From positions 1 through 39,655 of the forward strand of contig PIVQ01000010.1 of the NCBI GenBank assembly GCA_003354055.1: a stretch of DNA of 39,655 nt, written 5' to 3'. The translations under genes and the position numbers were made by a program. Source of the stretch: Desulfobacteraceae bacterium (GTDB lineage Bacteria; Desulfobacterota; Desulfobacteria; Desulfobacterales; Desulfobacteraceae). Every line of letters begins with the position of its first letter. Positions within the stretch are counted from its first letter, which is position 1. This document shows positions 10,211 through 16,956 of this stretch, in pieces. The notes under the pieces were generated by a model that made no database searches, was not told where the DNA came from, and was given only the letters and a program-made list of their open reading frames with translations.

Positions 10211-10237
10211 AAAAAAAATCCTGCAAAAGACAGGATT
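10211..10237 (-). terminator. Terminator-like hairpin just upstream of a kinase start
   Basis: On the minus strand, AATCCTG (10237-10231) pairs with CAGGATT (10223-10217) around a seven-base loop and is followed by six T residues (10216-10211). The proposed kinase ATG at 10202 lies nine bases further on. No minus-strand gene precedes it within the 180-bp divergent spacer, so it may act as a leader attenuator or block antisense transcription. The stem is short and only moderately stable. Confidence 0.5.
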
Positions 10238-10418
10238 AATGCCTGAATATACCATTAATAAAAAAGTATTGCCATGATTTCTTACTATTAGGTTTTTGTC
10301 CGGCTGTAAACTTAAAGGTCCTGTCCCTGTTTGGATATGACTATAGATTGTGATACCATGCCGTGAAAATAAGTAATGAATATGGAAAAAAAGAACAAGG
10401 TTTTATGCAAAAGAAAAC

Positions 10419-11438
10419 ATGACAGGCAAAAGATACAGGCATATTTTTCTTTTCACCGGCCAGGGAGCCCAATACCATGGTATGGCCCGGGTGCTCTATG
10501 AGACAGAACCTGTTTTCAGGAGCTGGATGGACGACCTTGATCTGATTCCCCAAAAGAAGATTTCAAGATCCATTATTGACTTTCTCTATGGAGAGCACGG
10601 AGACGACCGCGTAGAGTTTGACAGGACCCTGATCTCCCACCCAGCCCTTTTTATGGTTCAGTTTTCCCTTGCAAAAACCTTAATCCGGTTTGGGGTGACC
10701 CCGGATTGCCTCATGGGAGCCAGCCTTGGAGAATATGTGGCCATGGCCCTGGCCGGGGTGATACCGCCTCAAACCATGCTGGCCGCCCTGATCGACAATG
10801 CACAGATTCTTGAAACATGCTGCCGGCCGGGAACCATGGTCGGTGTGTCCGATAGCCCACAGCGGTTTGACCAGAATCCCGAAGGGTATGATGACTGCAG
10901 CCTGGCCGGGATTATTTCGCCCAGGCAGTTTGTGGTGTCAGGATTCAAGCCGGCTATGGACAGGGTGATCCGCTATCTGAAAGAAACTAACACCGAATTT
11001 CAGCATCTGCCTATTCGCTTTGGCTTTCATTCTCCAAACATTGATATTGCCAAGACTGTCTGGAAAAAACGACTCACAACCGTTATAAAGGAGGCCGGCG
11101 GGTTAAGCCGCCCGAAAATAAAAGTGATTTCCTGTTGCACTGCCTCCTTTGTGATGAGTCCTTCCATTGATTTTTTTTGGGATATCGGAAGAGAGCCCAT
11201 ACAATTTCGGCGGGCATTGAGAATCCTGAACGAAGAGTTGGAACGCCAGACAGAGGTCTTCGGTCCGGCTTCGGAACCTGTGAACATTATTGATCTTGGA
11301 CCCGGCTCTTATTCATCAGGCTTTGTCCGGCAGAATCGGATTTTCGGCAAAAAGACCCGGATGTACAGGATCATGACCTTATTTGGCAATGAAATACGGA
11401 ACCTGAGTAAATTGAAAACGGAAGGGATACACCAATGA
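10419..11438 (+). CDS. Trans-acting acyltransferase-like protein, possible acyl hydrolase (PksD/PedC type)
   Basis: A 339-residue FabD-fold protein with the N-terminal motif FTGQGAQ, nucleophile Ser102 in GASLGEY, and the catalytic His in FGFHSP (about residue 205). The arginine that binds the malonyl carboxylate in true malonyltransferases is absent: the aligned position is Ala128 (IDNAQ) where the next gene has KKRG. In trans-AT polyketide clusters, AT-like proteins without malonyl specificity serve as proofreading acyl hydrolases that clear stalled chains, so that role is plausible; a transferase for another acyl group is the alternative. Its stop overlaps the next gene's ATG by four bases (ATGA). 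It is the first gene of a three-gene set with a second acyltransferase and a phosphopantetheinyl transferase. The ribosome binding site is weak and an out-of-frame five-codon ORF precedes it. Confidence 0.8.
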   Translation: MTGKRYRHIFLFTGQGAQYHGMARVLYETEPVFRSWMDDLDLIPQKKISRSIIDFLYGEHGDDRVEFDRTLISHPALFMVQFSLAKTLIRFGVTPDCLMGASLGEYVAMALAGVIPPQTMLAALIDNAQILETCCRPGTMVGVSDSPQRFDQNPEGYDDCSLAGIISPRQFVVSGFKPAMDRVIRYLKETNTEFQHLPIRFGFHSPNIDIAKTVWKKRLTTVIKEAGGLSRPKIKVISCCTASFVMSPSIDFFWDIGREPIQFRRALRILNEELERQTEVFGPASEPVNIIDLGPGSYSSGFVRQNRIFGKKTRMYRIMTLFGNEIRNLSKLKTEGIHQ

Positions 11439-12301
11439 ATCATGCCATTATTTTCCCCGGCCAGGGATCCCAGCGGCGGGGTATGGGCCGGCATTTTTTT
11501 GACCGGTTTGAAAATATTGTTCGGGCAGCAGATAAGATCCTGGGATATTCCATAAAGGAACTCTGCCTCAAAGATCCCGATAAACAACTCAATCTGACCC
11601 AGTTTACCCAGCCGGCTGTTTTTACGGTTAATGCCATGGCCTATGAGGCGGTAAAAGAAGAAGGAACCTGCATTCCCGATTTTTTAGCCGGTCACAGTCT
11701 TGGGGAGTACAATGCCCTGGTGGCTGCCAATGCCATTGAGTTTTCAACAGGACTTGAACTGGTCAAAAAACGAGGTGCCCTGATGGCCGCCGCCCAAAAC
11801 GGCGGTATGGCCGCCATCATCAACATGGCGCCCGAAAGGATTCAGGAATGCCTGGCAGAGAACGACCTTGATAAAATTGAAGTGGCCAATTTAAATACCC
11901 CGTCCCAAACAGTGGTTTCAGGTGACCGTTCCCAGATTGAAGCTGCCAAGCCATTGTTCCAGGCCATTGATCAAACCCGGTACCTGATCCTTCCTGTATC
12001 CGGCGCCTTCCATGCCTCGCCCATGAAGGATGCTGCTCTGGAATTTAGAGCCTTTATGGATCAATTTGATTTCAGGAACCCTGAAATACCCGTGATATCA
12101 AATGTCTTGGCTGAGCCCTATCCCCAGAGTGAGCAGGGCGAAATCAAAGATTTGCTCTGCCGCCAGATGACGTCTCCGGTACTGTGGATGGATTCTGTCA
12201 GATATATGAAAGATAGCGGGGTGGGCGACTTCCAGGAAGCCGGTTCGGGAAAGGTCCTGACCAAAATGTTGAAACCCATTCTGGAAACCCAGCGAGCCTG
12301 A
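11435..12301 (+). CDS. Malonyl-CoA:ACP acyltransferase, free-standing (FabD/PksC type)
   Basis: A 288-residue complete acyltransferase, close to the usual length of discrete trans-ATs such as PksC/BaeC. It carries the motif FPGQGSQ, nucleophile Ser88 in GHSLGEY, carboxylate-binding Arg113 in KKRGALM, and catalytic His193 in GAFHASP. It should load malonyl groups from CoA onto the phosphopantetheine arm of acyl carrier proteins. It could instead be the housekeeping FabD, but no fatty acid synthesis genes (fabH, fabG, acpP) are nearby, and the pairing with a divergent AT-like protein and a Sfp-type PPTase favours a role with a polyketide or polyunsaturated fatty acid synthase encoded elsewhere. 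It is coupled to the upstream gene by an ATGA overlap and lies three bases from the downstream gene. Confidence 0.85.
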   Translation: MNHAIIFPGQGSQRRGMGRHFFDRFENIVRAADKILGYSIKELCLKDPDKQLNLTQFTQPAVFTVNAMAYEAVKEEGTCIPDFLAGHSLGEYNALVAANAIEFSTGLELVKKRGALMAAAQNGGMAAIINMAPERIQECLAENDLDKIEVANLNTPSQTVVSGDRSQIEAAKPLFQAIDQTRYLILPVSGAFHASPMKDAALEFRAFMDQFDFRNPEIPVISNVLAEPYPQSEQGEIKDLLCRQMTSPVLWMDSVRYMKDSGVGDFQEAGSGKVLTKMLKPILETQRA

Positions 12302-12304
12302 GTT

Positions 12305-13045
12305 ATGCTGACACTGCTCCCCAATCGTATCCATCTTTTTTTTACCCGCGCCGATGAGATCAATGATCCTGATCTTCTGACCAGGTACAGAGCTGTTCTG
12401 TCAAAGGACGAAATTCAAAAGGTGGATCGTTACCGGTTTGAAAAAGACCGGCATCTTTGCCTGGTAACCCGGGCGCTGTTGCGGTATCTGTTGTCGGAGT
12501 ATACCGGTCGGGATCCTGGCTCCTTTTCTTTCAGAACCAATGAATACGGAAAACCGTCATTGGTGTCAGATCCATCCGGTCAGGATATCAGGTTTAATCT
12601 TTCCCACAGCAGCGGAATGGTGGTTTGCGGACTGACTCTGGGCCATGACATCGGCGTGGATGTTGAAAGTCCTGACAGAAATGTGGACCTGGCCATTTCC
12701 CGGCGGTTTTTTTCAGAACACGAGGCAAACCAGGTTGACTCCTGCCCGAAGTCCCGAAAAACAGAACGGTTCTTTGATATCTGGACCCTTAAGGAGGCCT
12801 ATATCAAAGCCCGGGGAAAAGGATTGTCCATTCCCCTGGACAGCTTTTCATTTGATCTGGATAAACCTGATATCAATATAAGGTTCCGCGATCAGTGTGA
12901 CGCCGGGGCTAAACTCAGCGGGTGGCAGTTTTTCAGGTGGCATCCTGAGAACCGGGTTACGGTGGCCGCCTGTGTGCAAAGTCCCGACATTATGAGTATT
13001 GAAACCTTTCATTGCATTCCTTTTGAACATATCCGGCAGGTTTGA
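12305..13045 (+). CDS. 4'-phosphopantetheinyl transferase, Sfp superfamily
   Basis: A 246-residue protein with the family signatures: an N-terminal pocket (DRYRFEKDRHLCLVTRALLR), RFNLSHS, the Mg-binding GVDVES, and WTLKEAYIKARGKGL. It transfers the phosphopantetheine arm from CoA to a conserved serine of carrier proteins, converting them to the active form. The length is that of Sfp-type enzymes, which activate polyketide, nonribosomal peptide and PUFA synthases, not the shorter AcpS. It begins three bases after the acyltransferase stop, so it belongs to the same operon. It ends 24 bp from the convergent TSUP gene, with no obvious terminator between them. Confidence 0.9.
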   Translation: MLTLLPNRIHLFFTRADEINDPDLLTRYRAVLSKDEIQKVDRYRFEKDRHLCLVTRALLRYLLSEYTGRDPGSFSFRTNEYGKPSLVSDPSGQDIRFNLSHSSGMVVCGLTLGHDIGVDVESPDRNVDLAISRRFFSEHEANQVDSCPKSRKTERFFDIWTLKEAYIKARGKGLSIPLDSFSFDLDKPDINIRFRDQCDAGAKLSGWQFFRWHPENRVTVAACVQSPDIMSIETFHCIPFEHIRQV

Positions 13046-13069
13046 ACTTTTATACTTGCCCAATTCTAC

Positions 13070-13846
13070 TCAGCATAGCAAGGAAAGCCACATCCATATA
13101 GCAGCAACAGCTATCAGAGAAGCCAAAATCCTTCGAAGCCACAGAACCGACACTTTTGAACTGACATATCCGCCAAGGGATGCAAAGGGAATTACCGTGA
13201 GAACGATTGGAATAGTCATTATCCATTGTATTTGACCCGTTGCCGCCTTGGCAATAAAGGCGGCTAAAGACGATAGCATTACGATCGCAAGATTGCTGCC
13301 GATGGCAATTCTTGTTGGAATCTTAACATATGAACTCATTAAGGGGATCAGAATAAAGGACCCGCCCTGTCCAACCATGCCACCAAGCAGACCGACACCT
13401 GAAGCAACACTGACCGCCCTTGGCCATCTGAACTGCACCGTTGAGGCATTCGGTTTTTCAGGATCATTCCTAACCGGTTTTATCATCAGTACGGAAGCCG
13501 TAAAAGCTAAGCTGGCAAAGATAAAAAGTAAAACTTCATTTGCGATAAAGCCGGAAGCAACTCCGCCGATACCCGCCGCAATAAAAATTGTGGTACCCAT
13601 GCATAAGGAGAGTTTATCACTGACAAATTGGAATTTTCGATGTACTAAAACACCCCCCAAGCAGGCCAGTAAGCCCTGCACAATCGTCAGACCGGCCACA
13701 TCCCGCATAGCAAGAGGCTCAAGACCCAACAATGGTGGTACGTAAAGGAGAAGCGGGCCAAGGACGATGCCGCCACCGATACCGAGCAGGCCGGACAAAA
13801 AACCTGTTATCAGACCGAGGCCCCCTATGACAAAATAAATCTCCAT
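13070..13846 (-). CDS. TSUP (TauE/SafE) family permease
   Basis: A 258-residue membrane protein with about eight hydrophobic helices in two repeats, each with a family glycine-rich motif (GLLGIGGGIVLGPLLL near the N-terminus and GMVGQGGSFILIPLM in the second half). TSUP members move small sulfur-containing or organic anions, such as sulfite, thiosulfate or sulfoacetate. Its ATG lies only three bases after the selD stop codon and has no good ribosome binding site of its own, so translation is probably coupled to selD. That context makes a role in selenium oxyanion or sulfur oxyanion transport plausible; the substrate is not readable from sequence. Confidence 0.85.
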   Translation of the reverse strand: MEIYFVIGGLGLITGFLSGLLGIGGGIVLGPLLLYVPPLLGLEPLAMRDVAGLTIVQGLLACLGGVLVHRKFQFVSDKLSLCMGTTIFIAAGIGGVASGFIANEVLLFIFASLAFTASVLMIKPVRNDPEKPNASTVQFRWPRAVSVASGVGLLGGMVGQGGSFILIPLMSSYVKIPTRIAIGSNLAIVMLSSLAAFIAKAATGQIQWIMTIPIVLTVIPFASLGGYVSSKVSVLWLRRILASLIAVAAIWMWLSLLC

Positions 13847-13849
13847 TAT

Positions 13850-14902
13850 CTATACAACTGTAATTCCTGCGGGATCAGCAACCACAGTTCCAATTTTTTG
13901 AGCAACAGCAACACCTGATGTTTTCAAAGCCGCAATAAGATCTGCACTTTGAGACTCCGGCACAGACAATAACAGGCCGCCTGAGGTCTGAGGATCAAAA
14001 AGCAACTCCTCTTCCTGTTCTGACAAAGAGGTTTGTATTTCAAAACTATGAGTCGTCACCATCTGGCGATTACCCTTGTTGCTGCCGGTTGTTTCCCCTT
14101 TTTTATACATCTCCAGGGCATACGGATAGATTGGCAGTGCCTTAAAATCAACCACCACCCTGGCATCACATCCAAGGGATATCTCAAGCAGATGACCCAG
14201 AATGCCAAATCCTGTGATATCGGTACAGGCATGAACATCAAACCTGAGCGCCGTTTCTATAGCAATATCATTCAAGGAGGCGAGTACGGGTAATACATTT
14301 CGTTCTAAATCCTTAAATGGTAATTTTCCAGAACGTACTGCATTAAACAAAACCCCGGAACCGATGGGCTTGGTAATAATCAATGCATCACCTGGTTTTG
14401 AACCTGCATTGGTGATCACCCTCTTTGGATCAACTATACCATTGACACACAGACCGTATTTGGGCTCTTCATCATCAACAGTATGGCCTCCGACCAGGCA
14501 AGCTCCGGCTTCTACAACTTTATCGTGCCCGCCTCTCAAAATGTCATGCAGCATCCCCATATCAAGGCTCTTGGAGGGAAACATAACTACATTCAAGGCA
14601 GTAAGCGGTTTTCCACCCATTGAGTATATATCTGAAATGGAATTGGCAGCAGAAATCTGACCAAACCAATACGGGTCATCAACCGGCGGGGTGATAAAAT
14701 CCACAGTATTAATCATGGCCATATCGTCGGACATCTTATAGACTGCCGCATCATCAGCAGTTTCAATGCCCACCAGAAGATTTGGGTCAGATGGTGGTGT
14801 AAGACCTCTCAGTGCATCCGACAGATCCGTCGGACTGATTTTTGCGGCTCAGCCGCAGGTTCTGGCCAAGCCAGTTAATGTCTTCTTCTTTAAAAATTGC
14901 AT
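13850..14902 (-). CDS. selD: Selenide, water dikinase, a selenocysteine-containing SelD
   Basis: SelD makes selenophosphate from selenide and ATP, the selenium donor for selenocysteine and selenouridine. The uninterrupted frame starts at 14773 and lacks the active site. Reading upstream through an in-frame TGA (14851-14849) restores it: the ATG at 14902 has a strong purine-rich ribosome binding site (GAGGGAGAG), and the N-terminus reads RTCGUAAKISP with Sec18 three residues before the catalytic Lys. That is the position of Cys17 in E. coli SelD. A stem-loop follows the TGA at the distance expected for a bacterial SECIS. The total is 350 residues, normal for the family, with nucleotide-binding features such as DDAA, GGHTVDDEE, TDITGFG and DPQTSGGLL. 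It is likely cotranscribed with the TSUP permease downstream. Twin inverted repeats in its 5' region suggest specific regulation. Confidence 0.95.
14810..14837 (-). promoter_or_regulatory. Bacterial SECIS stem-loop in selD
   Basis: Starting 11 bases after the UGA codon, CAG-TCCGAC pairs with GTCGGA-(TGCA bulge)-CTG around the six-base loop GGATCT. The six-bp upper stem is perfect, and the loop, about 20 bases from the UGA, resembles the E. coli fdhF SECIS loop (AGGUCU). It should recruit SelB with Sec-tRNA to decode the UGA. It lies within the coding sequence, as is usual in bacteria. Confidence 0.85.
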
Positions 14903-14917
14903 TTATCTCTCCCTCAA

Positions 14918-14966
14918 TATAGAAAATTCCTATACAAAACTACAAAACGTATAGATTATACCTATA
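14918..14966. promoter_or_regulatory. Twin 17-bp inverted-repeat operator-like sites upstream of selD
   Basis: TATAGAAAATTCCTATA (14918-14934) and TATAGATTATACCTATA (14950-14966) share the form TATAG-N7-CTATA and match at 14 of 17 positions. Their centres are 32 bp apart, about three helical turns, so two dimers would sit on the same DNA face. On the minus strand the farther site contains a TATAAT (14960-14955), a candidate -10 for selD. The architecture resembles LysR-type T-N11-A sites, but the regulator is unknown. The remaining spacer up to the next gene is AT-rich, without other clear signals apart from a plus-strand promoter. Confidence 0.65.
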
Positions 14967-15067
14967 ATATAATGACTAATCATATGGTCGCAAGGGTTTT
15001 GATGCTTGTTTAAATATAAATTTATGTATTAAAGTATTTTTGCTTCTGTTGTATGCCTCTATCATAT

Positions 15068-15096
15068 CTGATATCGGTAATGCATCGTTATATAAT
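15068..15096 (+). promoter_or_regulatory. Possible sigma-70 promoter of the peptidase/transpeptidase operon
   Basis: CTGATA (15068-15073, four of six -35 bases) is followed after 17 bp by a perfect TATAAT (15091-15096). The predicted transcript would start near 15103, about 75 bases before the S58 peptidase ATG. The -35 match is only moderate. Confidence 0.45.
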
Positions 15097-15178
15097 ACTG
15101 GTAATTTCATCCCGCAGGTGAATCGCGGATGCTTGGGGCTTTGAAATCATTTGTTTCGAGTTGAGCAGGAGAAGAATT

Positions 15179-16147
15179 ATGGAAAAAATAGATCTTATGG
15201 ATATTCCCGGGATAAAGGTCGGGCATGCCCAGGATATGGATGCCTGTACCGGGTGTACTGTTGTTCTGAGCGAGCAGGGGGCTGTGCTGGGAGTGGATGT
15301 CAGGGGCGGGGCGCCCGGGACCCGGGAGACTGATCTTCTGGATCCGGTGAATCTGGTTCAGGAGGCCCATGGGGTTCTGCTGACAGGGGGTAGTGCTTTT
15401 GGGCTGGATGCGGCTGCCGGGGTCATGGCCTGGCTGGAGGAAAAGGGAATCGGGTTTGATGTCCAGGTGACCCATGTCCCCATTGTCTGCGGGGCTGCTC
15501 TCTTTGACCTGACCATCGGGGATCACAAAATTAGACCGGATAAGGCCATGGGGTACAAGGCCTGTGAGCATTCGGTTGATGATCATTGTGCCCAGGGATC
15601 TGTGGGGGCCGGGACCGGTGCTGTCGTGGGCAAGATCCTGGGGATGGAATCCGCCGTGAAAGGGGGACTGGGACATGCGGCTTTTCGGGCCGGAGATCTT
15701 ATGGTGGGTGCGCTGGTGGCGGTAAATTGCCTGGGAGATGTTATTGATCCCAAGACCGGGGAGACCCTTGCGGCACCTTTGAATCCTGATGGTAAAACCT
15801 TTGAGTCCACTGAAGAGATTATGGTGCAGACCTATGCTGATCAGAAGAATCTTTTTTCGGGGAATACCACATTGGGGGTGATTGTTACCAATGCCGTTCT
15901 AACCAAGGCCCAATCCGCAAAGCTGGCTTCCATGGCACAGAACGGATACGCCAGAACCCTTCGGCCGGCCCATACCATGTTTGACGGTGATACGGTTTTT
16001 TCTATGGCAACAGGAGCGGTGGAGGCCGATATTTCCGTTGTCGGTCTTATCGCTGCCAGGGCCATGGAGAGAGCGGTTGTTTCTGCAATAAATCATGCCA
16101 CAGGGCTTGGGGGAATCAAGAGCCGAAAGGATATTTCGGGCGAATGA
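15179..16147 (+). CDS. P1-family (S58, DmpA-like) aminopeptidase
   Basis: A 322-residue member of the self-processing S58 family, which includes the L-aminopeptidase/D-esterase DmpA and beta-aminopeptidases. Features are the N-terminal IPGIKVGHA motif, LTGGSAFGLDAAAGVM, GSVGAGTGAVVGK and a likely processing site before the Thr pair in GNTTLGVIVTNA, where the family cleaves itself to expose an N-terminal nucleophile. The ATG at 15179 is chosen because AGGAG sits at the right distance; an upstream in-frame TTG at 15161 would place that site inside the gene. The substrate is unknown: small peptides, D- or beta-amino acid amides, or peptidoglycan fragments. Its stop overlaps the ATG of the L,D-transpeptidase gene (ATGA), which hints at a cell-wall link. 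Confidence 0.88.
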   Translation: MEKIDLMDIPGIKVGHAQDMDACTGCTVVLSEQGAVLGVDVRGGAPGTRETDLLDPVNLVQEAHGVLLTGGSAFGLDAAAGVMAWLEEKGIGFDVQVTHVPIVCGAALFDLTIGDHKIRPDKAMGYKACEHSVDDHCAQGSVGAGTGAVVGKILGMESAVKGGLGHAAFRAGDLMVGALVAVNCLGDVIDPKTGETLAAPLNPDGKTFESTEEIMVQTYADQKNLFSGNTTLGVIVTNAVLTKAQSAKLASMAQNGYARTLRPAHTMFDGDTVFSMATGAVEADISVVGLIAARAMERAVVSAINHATGLGGIKSRKDISGE

Positions 16148-16683
16148 AACACCGGCGCTTTAGAGGTTTAGGACGGGTTGTTTTTTGTGTTCTTGGCTTT
16201 GGATTTTTAATAGGTTGTCTTTTGGTCGGACCGGCACTGGCTGGGGCGGACAGGGTTGAGGTGATAAAATCCTTGGGAAAGATGATTCTGGTGCAGGAGG
16301 ATCGTGTCATCCATGAATTCTCCATTGCCATGGGCAAAGTCCCCCAAGGACATAAGTCACGGCAGGGGGACGAACGGACCCCTGAAGGCCGGTATATTCT
16401 GGATTACAAAAAGGAGGATTCCGCCTTTTACCGGGCCATGCATATCTCCTATCCCAATGCCGGGGACAGGGCCGGGGCTAAGAAAAAAGGTTTGGACCCT
16501 GGAGGTGCCATTATGGTGCACGGCCAGAAAAACGGATTTGGATGGCTGGGCTGGATAATTCAGATGTTTGACTGGACCGATGGCTGTATCGCATTGACCA
16601 ATAGTGATATGGATGTGTTTATGGAAAATGTGAACGCGGGAACACCGATAATTATTGTCTGGGAGCCGGCCGACAGCCGGTGA
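16144..16683 (+). CDS. L,D-transpeptidase (YkuD domain), exported
   Basis: A 179-residue protein with an N-terminal basic region and hydrophobic segment (about 10-35, ending GPALAGA) that acts as a signal peptide or anchor. The YkuD catalytic features are present: MVHGQ with the conserved His and TDGCIALTN with the nucleophilic Cys, although the consensus SxGC is DGC here. Such enzymes make 3-3 peptidoglycan cross-links or attach proteins to the wall in the periplasm. The length suits the small single-domain class. Its ATG overlaps the preceding peptidase stop by four bases, so the two are translationally coupled. Confidence 0.88.
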   Translation: MKHRRFRGLGRVVFCVLGFGFLIGCLLVGPALAGADRVEVIKSLGKMILVQEDRVIHEFSIAMGKVPQGHKSRQGDERTPEGRYILDYKKEDSAFYRAMHISYPNAGDRAGAKKKGLDPGGAIMVHGQKNGFGWLGWIIQMFDWTDGCIALTNSDMDVFMENVNAGTPIIIVWEPADSR

Positions 16684-16697
16684 AACGCATCACCTAA

Positions 16698-16785
16698 GGC
16701 GTGACATCAAATTAAAATCGCCCAGGCAAAAGAGACTATCCTAAACGGATAGCTGTCTTTGGAAATGTCACGCCAATTACCTGGG
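16698..16785 (+). ncRNA. Candidate structured RNA or transcript-end element with pseudoknot potential
   Basis: GGCGTGACAT (16698-16707) pairs perfectly with ATGTCACGCC (16765-16774). Inside lies a second hairpin with stems AAAGA/TCTTT and CTATCC/GGATAG and loop TAAAC. An internal CCCAGG (16721-16726) is complementary to CCTGGG (16780-16785) just outside the long stem, so a pseudoknot could form. A T-rich stretch (TTTATTTTT) follows. It begins 14 bp after the transpeptidase stop and ends before the fadR promoter. It could be a 3' UTR/terminator structure, a small RNA, or a small inverted-repeat element. I match it to no named family. Confidence 0.45.
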
Positions 16786-16863
16786 TGGTTTATTTTTGAT
16801 ACGCCGCCTTAAGTTTCAGCCTTTTTAGATAGTTTTCTGGATATTATGCCGTTTGAAAGAGAC

Positions 16864-16892
16864 TTGACAAAAAAAAACTCAACTGGTATGAC
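16864..16892 (+). promoter_or_regulatory. Sigma-70 promoter of the fadR operon
   Basis: A perfect -35 TTGACA (16864-16869) is followed after 17 bp by TATGAC (16887-16892), four of six -10 bases. The -10 lies inside the FadR-type operator, so the bound regulator would block RNA polymerase. Confidence 0.75.
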
Positions 16893-16905
16893 CTCTTACC
16901 AGTTG
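16880..16905. promoter_or_regulatory. fadR: FadR-type operator overlapping the promoter
   Basis: CAACTGGTA (16880-16888) and TACCAGTTG (16897-16905) are perfect inverted arms around eight bases. The part AACTGGTATGACCTCTT contains TGGTNNGACC, the core recognised by E. coli FadR, as I recall it. The next gene encodes a FadR homologue whose helix-turn-helix residues are conserved, so autoregulation released by long-chain acyl-CoA is the likely mechanism. Confidence 0.8.
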
Positions 16906-16956
16906 ATGTGATCATCAACAGATCAGATGCATAAATTTTTGTCAAAGGGGACGCGC

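Noticed and set aside
14766..14954. 62-codon plus-strand frame over the selD start
   Set aside because: Antisense to the Sec-containing N-terminus of SelD; no ribosome binding site.
15161..15178. TTG start for the S58 peptidase
   Set aside because: The AGGAG site would then lie inside the gene; ATG 15179 is correctly spaced from it.
16698..16785. Integron attC site or a named riboswitch
   Set aside because: The core RYYYAAC/GTTRRRY pair of attC is absent and the element lies after, not before, a gene; no known aptamer core was recognised.
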